From contig CACZSA010000309.1 of the NCBI GenBank assembly GCA_902783705.1, positions 1-5,385 of the forward strand: DNA of 5,385 bases, read 5' to 3'. The position numbers were made by a program, and so were the translations under genes. The stretch's first letter is position 1; each line of letters starts with the position of its first letter. This DNA is from an uncultured Ruminococcus sp. (GTDB taxonomy: Bacteria; Bacillota; Clostridia; Oscillospirales; CAG-272). Of this stretch, positions 1 to 5,320 are shown in pieces. The notes below the pieces were generated by a model, which searched no databases, had not been told where the DNA came from, and saw only the letters and a program-made list of their open reading frames with translations.

Positions 1-1
1 C

Positions 2-1222
2 GACAAGATCTGCCGCCTCGCGGAGCGTCTCGTTCCGGTGGGCGAGGAGATCGAGAAGATGTACGGCATCCCGATCATCAACAAGCGCCTGTCCGTGACG
101 CCTGTCTCGATGCTCGCGGCGGTCTCGGGCGGCGATCCGGTCGAATACGCCCTGACGCTGGACCGCGCGGCGAAGGCAGTCGGCGTGAACTTCGTCGGCG
201 GCTATTCCGCGCTCGTGCAGAAGGGCTTTGCAGCCGGCGAGCGGGAGCTGATCGCGTCGATCCCCGAGGCGCTCTCCCGGACCGAGCGGGTCTGCTCGTC
301 CGTCAACATCGGCTCAACGAAGGCCGGGATCAACATGGACGCAGTCGGGCTGATGGGTCAGGTGATCCTCGACGCGGCGAGGGCGACTAAGGACGCCAAC
401 TGCATGGGCGCCGCGAAGATCGTGGTCTTCTGCAACGCGCCGGAGGATAACCCGTTCATGGCAGGCGCATTCCACGGCGTCGGCGAGCCCGACTGCGAGA
501 TCAACGTCGGCGTGTCGGGTCCCGGTGCGGTCCGTTCCGCGCTCGCGAAGTGCCCGGACGGAGACCTCACCGAGGTGGCGGACGTCATCAAGAAGACGGC
601 GTTCAAGATCACGCGGATGGGTCAGCTCGTGGGCGGGGAGGCCTGCCGGAGACTGGGCGTTCCGTTCGGGATCGTCGACCTTTCCCTCGCGCCGACGCCC
701 GCTGTCGGGGATTCCGTCGCGCACATCATTGAGGAAATGGGCATCGAGGTCTGCGGCGCGCATGGGACGACGGCGGCGCTCGCGCTCCTGAACGACGCGG
801 TGAAAAAAGGCGGCGTCATGGCGTCCTCGCACGTCGGCGGGCTGTCCGGCGCATTCATTCCGGTGTCCGAGGACGCGGGCATGATCGACGCGGCGCGCTC
901 CGGGGATCTCTCGATCGAGAAGCTCGAGGCGATGACGGCGGTCTGCTCCGTAGGGCTCGACATGATCGTCATCCCGGGCGACACCCCGCCCTCGACGATC
1001 TCGGCGATCATCGCGGACGAGGCGGCGATCGGCATGGTGAACTCGAAAACCACGGCGGTCCGCGTCATCCCGGCGATCGGGCGTCAGGCGGGCGAGGAGC
1101 TCGAATTCGGCGGGCTGTTCGGCTCCGGTCCGATCATGGCCCTGCACAACGACCGCAGCTCGGAGAAGTTCATCTCCCGCGGCGGACGCATCCCCGCACC
1201 GATGCAGTCCCTGAAAAACTGA
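2..1222 (+). CDS. UPF0210 / DUF711 (PFL) family protein, 5'-truncated by the window edge
   Basis: This is a member of the UPF0210 (DUF711, 'PFL family') proteins, conserved in Firmicutes and archaea and of unknown biochemical role. The reading frame is open from base 2, and 406 residues are visible against about 450 usual for the family, so some 45 N-terminal residues lie outside the window. A GTG at 38 begins a shorter possible ORF, but it is an internal valine: the residues before it (DKICRLAERLVPVGEEIEKM) match the family. Recognisable blocks, in visible numbering, are PIINKRLSVTPVSML (about 23-37), CSSVNIGSTKAGINMDAVG (about 98-116), DNPFMAGAFHGVGE (about 149-162), INVGVSGPGAV (about 167-177), DLSLAPTPAVGDSVAHI (about 226-242), GTTAALALLNDAVKKGGVM (about 255-273) and the C-terminal FISRGGRIPAPMQSLKN. 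The family name recalls a resemblance to pyruvate formate-lyase, but I see no C-terminal glycyl-radical motif (RVxGY), so I infer no such activity. In many Firmicutes an ACT-domain protein (UPF0237) precedes this gene; that position is off the window. Confidence 0.93.
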   Translation, partial: DKICRLAERLVPVGEEIEKMYGIPIINKRLSVTPVSMLAAVSGGDPVEYALTLDRAAKAVGVNFVGGYSALVQKGFAAGERELIASIPEALSRTERVCSSVNIGSTKAGINMDAVGLMGQVILDAARATKDANCMGAAKIVVFCNAPEDNPFMAGAFHGVGEPDCEINVGVSGPGAVRSALAKCPDGDLTEVADVIKKTAFKITRMGQLVGGEACRRLGVPFGIVDLSLAPTPAVGDSVAHIIEEMGIEVCGAHGTTAALALLNDAVKKGGVMASSHVGGLSGAFIPVSEDAGMIDAARSGDLSIEKLEAMTAVCSVGLDMIVIPGDTPPSTISAIIADEAAIGMVNSKTTAVRVIPAIGRQAGEELEFGGLFGSGPIMALHNDRSSEKFISRGGRIPAPMQSLKN

Positions 1223-1241
1223 CACAACAGGAGAATCTGTC

Positions 1242-1901
1242 ATGAACGAACAGCCGCTTGAGAGAATGGGCGATTTCTTCAACCGCCGCTTCGACGGGTA
1301 TGAGGAACACCAAAAGAAATATGTGGACGGTGGAGAGGAGCTCTATGACGTCACCGCCGCGCTCCTGCCGAAGACGCCCGGTGCGGAGATCCTCGACCTC
1401 GGCTGCGGCACAGGGCTCGAGCTCGACGCGTACTTCCCCCTGAATCCGACAGCGGCGGTGACGGGGATCGACCTTGCCGAGGTGCTCACGGACGAACTGC
1501 TCCGCAAGCACGCCGGGCGGGATGTACAGGTGATCCTCGGCTCCTATTTCGACGAGGAATTCGGGATCGGCCTCTACGACGCGGCGGTCTCGGTCATGTC
1601 CCTGCATCACTTCACGAAGGAGCGGAAGATCCCGCTCTACCGGAAGCTGAAGGCGGCGCTGAGGCCCGGCGGGATTTTCGTCCTCACGGATTATCTCGCG
1701 CCGGATGACGGCTACGAGGCGCGCTGCTTTGAAGAGCTTGCACGGCGGAAGGCGCGGGACGGCATCGCGGACGACGAATTCTATCACTTTGACACGCCGC
1801 TCACCGTCGCGCACGAGACCGAAGCGCTCCGCGCGGGCGGATTTTCGGAGATCGAAATCCACGCGAACTGGGGCAACACCTATGTGCTCGCGGCAAAATA
1901 A
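1242..1901 (+). CDS. class I SAM-dependent methyltransferase, substrate unknown
   Basis: A 219-residue cytoplasmic protein with the Rossmann-fold SAM-binding pattern. Motif I is EILDLGCGTG (residues 49-58), the acidic end of strand beta-2 is D77 in GIDLAE (expected to bind the SAM ribose), motif IV lies in YDAAVSVMSLHHF (112-124), and the post-motif loop is LRPGGIFVLTDY (140-151). The LHHF and LRPGG elements are typical of the Methyltransf_11/25/UbiE-like group, which acts on small molecules; the acceptor cannot be deduced. The C-terminal part (about 152-219) is helical and variable, as usual, and ends in a strand (TYVLAAK). The ATG at 1242 is preceded by CAGGAG at 1228-1233, 8 nt away. The gap from the UPF0210 stop codon is only 19 bp, so the two genes are probably co-transcribed, which need not mean a shared pathway. 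Base composition matches the neighbours. Confidence 0.88.
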   Translation: MNEQPLERMGDFFNRRFDGYEEHQKKYVDGGEELYDVTAALLPKTPGAEILDLGCGTGLELDAYFPLNPTAAVTGIDLAEVLTDELLRKHAGRDVQVILGSYFDEEFGIGLYDAAVSVMSLHHFTKERKIPLYRKLKAALRPGGIFVLTDYLAPDDGYEARCFEELARRKARDGIADDEFYHFDTPLTVAHETEALRAGGFSEIEIHANWGNTYVLAAK

Positions 1902-1906
1902 ACAGA

Positions 1907-1939
1907 AAATCCGTCCATTTCCGGGCGGATTTCTCTTTG
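1907..1939 (+). terminator. probable intrinsic terminator after the methyltransferase gene
   Basis: Bases 1907-1916 (AAATCCGTCC) pair with 1923-1932 (GGGCGGATTT) over ten positions with one G-U wobble and a 6-base loop. A T-rich but interrupted stretch follows (CTCTTTGT). It begins six bases after the stop codon at 1901. The broken U tract makes it a weaker-looking terminator than the others in this window. Confidence 0.6.
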
Positions 1940-1957
1940 TCGGACGGCGGGAAAACC

Positions 1958-1986
1958 TTTACAAATCCCGCGGGATATGGTATAAT
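1958..1986 (+). promoter_or_regulatory. sigma-A type promoter with extended -10 for the preQ1 riboswitch-queT unit
   Basis: A -35 element TTTACA (1958-1963, five of six matches to TTGACA) is separated by exactly 17 bp from a perfect TATAAT (1981-1986). The bases TGG directly before the -10 form an extended -10 (TGnTATAAT). Transcription should start near 1992-1994, about 15 bases upstream of the preQ1 aptamer. It is the only clear promoter in the window. A 12-bp palindrome sits inside the spacer and is listed separately. Confidence 0.85.
1965..1976. repeat. 12-bp perfect palindrome inside the promoter spacer
   Basis: The sequence ATCCCGCGGGAT reads identically on both strands and lies between the -35 and -10 elements of the queT promoter. 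Such a position would suit a repressor operator, but no regulator is encoded nearby and a 12-bp palindrome can arise by chance in GC-rich DNA. The presence of the palindrome is observed; a regulatory role is only a suggestion. Confidence 0.35.
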
Positions 1987-2008
1987 GCTCATGCTGCAAA
2001 CCGAATAC

Positions 2009-2049
2009 GGTGAGTTCGTGACCATCCTCACCTAAAACAAAACTACGGA
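2009..2049 (+). ncRNA. preQ1-I riboswitch aptamer
   Basis: This is the minimal H-type pseudoknot of the class I preQ1 riboswitch, which senses the queuosine precursor 7-aminomethyl-7-deazaguanine. P1 is GGTGAG (2009-2014) with CTCACC (2027-2032). The 12-base loop TTCGTGACCATC (2015-2026) has the same length and the same TTC start and final C as the Bacillus subtilis queC aptamer; that final C (2026), directly 5' of the P1 3' strand, is the expected ligand-pairing base. The A-rich tail TAAAACAAAAC (2033-2043) is the conserved minor-groove strand, followed by TACGGA (2044-2049), which can pair with TTCGTG (2015-2020) to form P2. An alternative hairpin, ACCG/CGGT at 2000-2003 and 2008-2011, competes with P1. 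Position after a promoter and before queT agrees with the known distribution. Identification rests on my reading, not on a covariance-model run. Confidence 0.92.
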
Positions 2050-2054
2050 CAGAC

Positions 2055-2086
2055 CCGCGGGGCTTTTGTTCGCCCTGCGGTTTTTT
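2055..2086 (+). terminator. leader terminator, expression platform of the preQ1 riboswitch
   Basis: CCGCGGGGC (2055-2063) pairs with GCCCTGCGG (2072-2080) over nine positions with one G-U wobble and an 8-base loop, and six T residues follow (2081-2086). This is a canonical intrinsic terminator between aptamer and start codon, so control is most simply transcriptional: ligand-bound aptamer permits the terminator and turns queT off. The antiterminator is not obvious. The best candidate I see is bases 2026-2031 (CCTCAC, from P1) pairing with 2057-2062 of the terminator 5' arm, with one A-C mismatch. Confidence 0.88.
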
Positions 2087-2094
2087 GTCTCCGG

Positions 2095-2100
2095 AAAGGA
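2095..2100 (+). promoter_or_regulatory. ribosome binding site of queT
   Basis: AAAGGA lies 7 bases before the ATG at 2108. It decides the start codon against an in-frame TTG at 2066, which falls in the loop of the leader terminator and has no ribosome binding site. Confidence 0.8.
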
Positions 2101-2107
2101 CATTTTC

Positions 2108-2629
2108 ATGAATCAGAAAACCAGATTTCTCGCCACCGCGGCCATGATCGCCGCCATGTACGTCGCCCTCTCGTGGATTTCCCAGCTTCTCGGGCTCTGC
2201 TCCGGCGCGATCCAGTGCCGCATCTCCGAGGCGCTCTGCGTGCTCCCGGTCTTCACCTTCGCGGCTGTTCCGGGCGTCACCGTCGGATGCCTCATCACCA
2301 ACCTTCTCTTCGGAAGCGGCAACCCGTTCGACATCCTCTTCGGGACCCTGGCCACCCTCATCGGCGTGCTGATCGCGTATGCCATCCGCAAGCTCCCCTA
2401 TCTCGCGTCCATCCCGACGATCCTTTCGAACGCCATCATCATCCCCGCCGTCCTGATCCTCTTCTTCCCGGAGATGAACTGGAGCATGTACCCGCTTCTC
2501 TTCGTGCAGATCGGTCTCGGCGAAGTGATCGCCTGCGGCGTACTCGGGACCCTGCTCGTCTGGTATCTTGACAAGCATCCGAAGACCCACCGTGCTCTCA
2601 CGGGCGTGGTGCCGGACAAGAAAGACTGA
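2108..2629 (+). CDS. queT: QueT family ECF transporter S component, queuosine precursor uptake
   Basis: A 173-residue integral membrane protein of the QueT family, the substrate-binding S component of an energy-coupling factor importer for queuosine precursors such as preQ0/preQ1. It is almost entirely hydrophobic, with about five to six membrane segments (roughly residues 8-30, 43-67, 75-93, 97-120 and 126-152) and a short charged C-terminal tail. Family-typical blocks are GAIQCRISEAL (33-43), GCLITNLLFG (60-69), DILFGTLATLIG (75-86) and GLGEVIACG (136-144); the RxSEAL and FGTLATL blocks were decisive. The preQ1-I riboswitch in the leader independently supports the substrate. The length is normal for the family. 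No EcfA/EcfT genes are adjacent, so it should be a group II S component that shares a common energising module. The gene stands alone between its own promoter and a strong terminator. Which precursor it carries (preQ0, preQ1 or queuine) cannot be read from the sequence. Confidence 0.92.
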   Translation: MNQKTRFLATAAMIAAMYVALSWISQLLGLCSGAIQCRISEALCVLPVFTFAAVPGVTVGCLITNLLFGSGNPFDILFGTLATLIGVLIAYAIRKLPYLASIPTILSNAIIIPAVLILFFPEMNWSMYPLLFVQIGLGEVIACGVLGTLLVWYLDKHPKTHRALTGVVPDKKD

Positions 2630-2647
2630 TAATCCATTTTAATATAG

Positions 2648-2686
2648 AAAAACTGCGGAGTTCCGGTTTGCGCTCCGCAGTTTTTT
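2648..2686. terminator. bidirectional intrinsic terminator between convergent units
   Basis: CTGCGGAG (2653-2660) pairs perfectly with CTCCGCAG (2673-2680) around a 12-base loop, and the A run at 2648-2652 faces the T run at 2681-2686. It therefore yields a GC hairpin with a U tract on either strand. It lies 18 bases after the queT stop codon on the plus strand and four bases beyond the lipoprotein stop codon on the minus strand, so it can end both convergent transcripts. Confidence 0.9.
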
Positions 2687-2689
2687 GAT

Positions 2690-3394
2690 TTACGATCCTT
2701 TTTTCCGGAAGAAGCCGTTCCCGGCGGTTTTCACGTCTTCCTCGGTGAGGAGCTTCTTGATATAGAGCGTCCCGTCCTCGCGCTTGATGACGAGGGCGAA
2801 GTAGGTGACGGTGTCCCGGTCCGCCTCTCCGTCCTCCGGGAGGACCTGAAAGCGGACGCGCCACGTGCGGTTCGTCTCGTCGATGGAGACGATGCGCGCG
2901 CGGAGACCGGAATCCTCGGGCATCACCGGGGAGATGTAGGCGTTGACCTTCGGCAGGTAGAAAAACCGCTCGCCGTTCTTGTGGGTGATCTTGACGTCGC
3001 CGCCGAAACAGCGGTACATTGTCGCTTCAAATTCCCCCTCGGGGATGATCTGCGTGATGTGGTATTCCGGGTATGCCTGCTCAGCCTTGCGGATGAGGGC
3101 GGTGTTGCCGGAGTATTTCGTGTAGCTCGATTTGAGCATCCAGGTGAGCACGGCGTCCCGGTATTCGCGGATCGCGTCGCCCATGCGCTCAAAGGTCGGG
3201 AGCTGTTCGGAATCCGTGATGAGGATCCCGAGAAGCGCTTCCAGCTCCGCGGACTCTTCCCCGTCCGTCGGAACGCTCCGCTGAACGGGTTCGCTCATAT
3301 AGTCGTAGGTATCGAATCCCAGCTGATCCAGAAGCGCGCAGGAGGTGAATAGCACCATCAGCGCGGGAAGCAGCAGGAGAAGTCTCTTTTTCAT
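2690..3394 (-). CDS. hypothetical lipoprotein, last gene of the folT-folC operon
   Basis: I do not recognise this 234-residue protein. It begins with a lipoprotein signal peptide: MKKR, a hydrophobic core LLLLLPALMVLF, then TSC with Cys19 as the probable lipidated residue (F at -3 is less usual than L). The mature part should be anchored outside the cytoplasmic membrane. It is acidic near residues 44-62, contains a region rich in Tyr and charged residues (about 73-115), and ends in what reads as alternating beta strands, for example RTWRVRFQVLP (176-186), DTVTYFALVIKR (194-205) and GTLYIKKL (208-215). That strand pattern resembles NTF2-like domains of small Firmicute lipoproteins, but this is only a guess. 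The ATG at 3394 is chosen over upstream in-frame starts because it has the signal peptide and a GGGAGG site (3399-3404) 4 bases upstream. It starts 23 bp after the folC stop codon and ends at the bidirectional terminator, so it is probably in the folate operon; a link to folate is unproven. Confidence 0.85.
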   Translation of the reverse strand: MKKRLLLLLPALMVLFTSCALLDQLGFDTYDYMSEPVQRSVPTDGEESAELEALLGILITDSEQLPTFERMGDAIREYRDAVLTWMLKSSYTKYSGNTALIRKAEQAYPEYHITQIIPEGEFEATMYRCFGGDVKITHKNGERFFYLPKVNAYISPVMPEDSGLRARIVSIDETNRTWRVRFQVLPEDGEADRDTVTYFALVIKREDGTLYIKKLLTEEDVKTAGNGFFRKKGS

Positions 3395-3417
3395 GCGGCC
3401 TCCCACCGGTGAATTAT

Positions 3418-4704
3418 TCAAGAAAGCGCGGACAGAACGGCCCGCTTGACGTCCGCGTACATATAGAGCGAGCCGAGGCAGACGAGGGGACGTCCCTCCC
3501 GCCGGGCTATGTCGATCGCCGCGCGGACGCCGTCTTCGAGACATGCGTAGGATACGGCCTCCACGCCGCGGTCCCGGAATTCCCGGGCAACCTCGGCGGC
3601 GTCGAGGGAACGGGCGTTGGCGGGCGTCACCGTCGTCACATGGGACGCAAGCGGCGCGAGCATGCCGATCATCCGCTCGTGTTCCTTATCCGCCATGACG
3701 CCCATGAGCAGGGTCACGCGTCCGTCGGACGTGCGCGGGGAGAGGATCGCACGGATGTTCTCGACCGCCCCTTCGATCCCCTGCGGATTGTGCGCGCCGT
3801 CATAGATCACGAGCGGATCGCGTGCGAGGATCTCGAATCTCGCCTTCCAGCGCGCCTCCGCCAGCCCTTTCGTTACGGCGTCCTCGGAAATCCCGACGCC
3901 CTCTGCACGGAGCAGATCGACGGCGGTGAGAACCGTGGCGGTGTTGCGGGTCTGATAGAGGCCGGGGAGCGCGATTTTGACGGTTCTCTCGCCGAAGCGG
4001 AAGGTCGTGCCGTCGAGCGCGGGGCGGATCTCGGAAATTTTCGAAAAATCGGTTCTCGTATAAAGGCTGCCGCGCGCTTCGGCGGTCTTCCGGATCACCT
4101 CTTCCGCGTCGTCGTCGCCCTCGCCGAAGAGGACCGGGACGCCCGGCTTGATGATGCCGGCCTTTTCCGCGGCGATCTTTGCCGTGGTGTCGCCGAGGAT
4201 GGCGCAGTGGTCGAGTGCGATACCCGTGATGACGGAGAGAACGCTGGTATGGATCACGTTCGTCGCGTCCCAGCGTCCGCCAAGCCCGCATTCGAGGACG
4301 ACATAATCACATCCCATGCGGCGGTAGTAGACGAAGGCAACGGCGGTGATGAGCTCGAACTCCGTCGGCGCGTCCTCCATGCCCTCCGCGGCGGCTTTCA
4401 CCGTTTCGGTGTCGCGCGCGAGGTCGTCGTCGGAGATCGGCTCCCCGTCGTAGACGATCCGCTCGTTGAAGCGTTCGACGTAGGGGGAGGTGTACAGCCC
4501 GACGCGGTATCCCGCGGATTTCAGGATGGACGCGAGCATCGCCGAGGTAGATCCCTTCCCGTTCGTCCCCGCGATGTGGATGAAGCGGAGGGAGTCCTCC
4601 GGGTGTCCGAGCCGCTCCGTCAGGATGGAGATCCGCTCGAGACCGGGACGGCTTCCCTTCCAGTCGACCGAATGGATGTACCGGATCGCTTCTTCGTAAG
4701 TCAT
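3418..4704 (-). CDS. folC: folylpolyglutamate synthase / dihydrofolate synthase
   Basis: A 428-residue cytoplasmic Mur-ligase-family enzyme that uses ATP to add glutamate to folates (and in many bacteria to dihydropteroate), which traps them in the cell. The domain order is complete: P-loop HIAGTNGKGST (43-53), substrate loop TSPYVERFNERI (72-83), ECGLGGRWDATNVI (138-151), DHCAILGDT (165-173) leading into IAAEKAGIIKPG (177-188) with the conserved lysine that is carbamylated in the family, the hinge block LPGLYQTRNTA (246-256), RFEIL (289-293), the C-terminal-domain signature YDGAHNPQG (301-309), and LMGVMADKEHE (333-343). The length is normal. The usual GRFE block reads ARFE here, and the usual HQ..NA block reads YQTRNT: small deviations, not signs of decay. 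Start ATG 4704 has GAGG six bases upstream, overlapping the folT stop codon. The frame stays open far upstream through folT, but that is GC-rich shadow. Whether it is bifunctional or only extends imported folate cannot be decided from the sequence. Confidence 0.96.
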   Translation of the reverse strand: MTYEEAIRYIHSVDWKGSRPGLERISILTERLGHPEDSLRFIHIAGTNGKGSTSAMLASILKSAGYRVGLYTSPYVERFNERIVYDGEPISDDDLARDTETVKAAAEGMEDAPTEFELITAVAFVYYRRMGCDYVVLECGLGGRWDATNVIHTSVLSVITGIALDHCAILGDTTAKIAAEKAGIIKPGVPVLFGEGDDDAEEVIRKTAEARGSLYTRTDFSKISEIRPALDGTTFRFGERTVKIALPGLYQTRNTATVLTAVDLLRAEGVGISEDAVTKGLAEARWKARFEILARDPLVIYDGAHNPQGIEGAVENIRAILSPRTSDGRVTLLMGVMADKEHERMIGMLAPLASHVTTVTPANARSLDAAEVAREFRDRGVEAVSYACLEDGVRAAIDIARREGRPLVCLGSLYMYADVKRAVLSALS

Positions 4705-4712
4705 GGCACGCC

Positions 4713-5240
4713 TCAGAGTTTCACATGTTTTTTGAGCGTCCCGCACAGCTTCCAGAGGAGCGGGATGAACACGAGATTCATCGCCGCGATCACGATGAAC
4801 TGCGGGATGCGCGAGAGAAAATAGGCCCAGTAGGTCTTGCTGCTGTACAGGATCGCGATCCAGAGCGTATCGATGAGGAGCCCGACCACGAAATTGTTCA
4901 CGGCGGTCGGGATCACGGCGTGGGGAAAGAATTTCGCCCCGTCGCGGGTGAGGAACCAGCCGAAGAGCGCGCCCTTGAGGGCGGACGTGATCGTGAAGCC
5001 CGGGAAATAGACCCCGCGCGGGAACAGGATCGCGCCGATGAGATCCGCCAGTCCCCAGACGACGGCGCCGCCCGCCGGACCGTAGAGAATCGCCGCGACG
5101 AGGACGGGCACGAAGGTCAGGGTGACCTTGAGCGAATCGGTGAAGACGACCGGAACGAAGCGGTCGAGGACCACGGCGACGGCGGTGAGCATCGCGCAGA
5201 TGACCATGGCGCGGAGGGGCAGCTTCTTCTTCGTTTTCAT
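4713..5240 (-). CDS. folT: folate family ECF transporter S component
   Basis: A 175-residue membrane protein of the FolT family, the folate-binding S component of an ECF importer. After a basic start (MKTKKKLPLR) there are about five to six membrane segments (roughly 9-31, 39-57, 58-75, 78-98, 108-132 and 140-165), then a basic C-terminus (KKHVKL). The family signature covers residues 65-94: ADLIGAILFPRGVYFPGFT followed by a small-residue helix with LKGALFG. LKVTLTFVPVL (37-47) also fits. The ATG at 5240 is preferred to in-frame codons further upstream because GGGAGG (5247-5252) lies six bases before it and the upstream residues fall in the riboswitch leader. The neighbouring folC and the upstream THF-type riboswitch both point to folate. 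No ATPase or EcfT gene is present, so a shared module elsewhere must energise it. The gap to folC is 8 bp. Confidence 0.93.
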   Translation of the reverse strand: MKTKKKLPLRAMVICAMLTAVAVVLDRFVPVVFTDSLKVTLTFVPVLVAAILYGPAGGAVVWGLADLIGAILFPRGVYFPGFTITSALKGALFGWFLTRDGAKFFPHAVIPTAVNNFVVGLLIDTLWIAILYSSKTYWAYFLSRIPQFIVIAAMNLVFIPLLWKLCGTLKKHVKL

Positions 5241-5244
5241 AAAG

Positions 5245-5308
5245 AACCTCCCATAAATGATGCGCGGAAAAACAGGAAAACAATCCGCCTGAACATTTAT
5301 GAGAGGTT
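5245..5308 (-). promoter_or_regulatory. RBS-sequestering hairpin, expression platform before folT
   Basis: On the minus-strand RNA, AACCUCUCAUAAAUG (5308-5294) pairs with CAUUUAUGGGAGGUU (5259-5245) over 15 consecutive positions with one G-U wobble, and the whole Shine-Dalgarno GGGAGG of folT is inside this helix. A 5-bp inner stem, GCGGA (5288-5284) with TCCGC (5268-5264), caps it around a U-rich loop. A competing hairpin uses the same anti-RBS strand: CAUU and AGAG upstream (about 5323-5309) pair with CUCU and AAUG (about 5305-5294). This looks like a translational on/off switch governed by the riboswitch immediately upstream. The pairing is seen directly; the switching scheme is inferred. 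Confidence 0.8.
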
Positions 5309-5320
5309 TGGCTCTTTGAA

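Noticed and set aside
38..40. GTG as the true start of the UPF0210 protein.
   Set aside because: The frame is open to the window edge and the residues before the GTG match the family, so it is an internal valine.
314..1282. A 322-codon open frame on the minus strand across the UPF0210 gene.
   Set aside because: It is Arg/Asp/His-rich low-complexity translation antisense to a clearly conserved protein.
1170..1862. A 230-codon minus-strand frame across the methyltransferase gene.
   Set aside because: It is antisense to a gene with intact SAM motifs and shows no domain of its own.
2054..2061. CCCGCGGG occurs both in the promoter palindrome (1967-1974) and in the leader terminator arm.
   Set aside because: An 8-base GC-only palindrome recurring in GC-rich DNA is likely chance, and the first copy is upstream of the transcription start, so it cannot act in the RNA.
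3409..4824. A 471-codon open frame on the plus strand opposite folC.
   Set aside because: It is antisense to a gene with every folC motif, is arginine- and glycine-rich without recognisable domains, has no good ribosome binding site, and is typical of GC-rich shadow frames.
4705..5283. In-frame upstream extension of folC (621 codons in total), which could suggest a fusion protein.
   Set aside because: The extra residues are an out-of-frame reading of folT and of its leader. The true folC start at 4704 has its own Shine-Dalgarno site, and 428 residues is the normal length.
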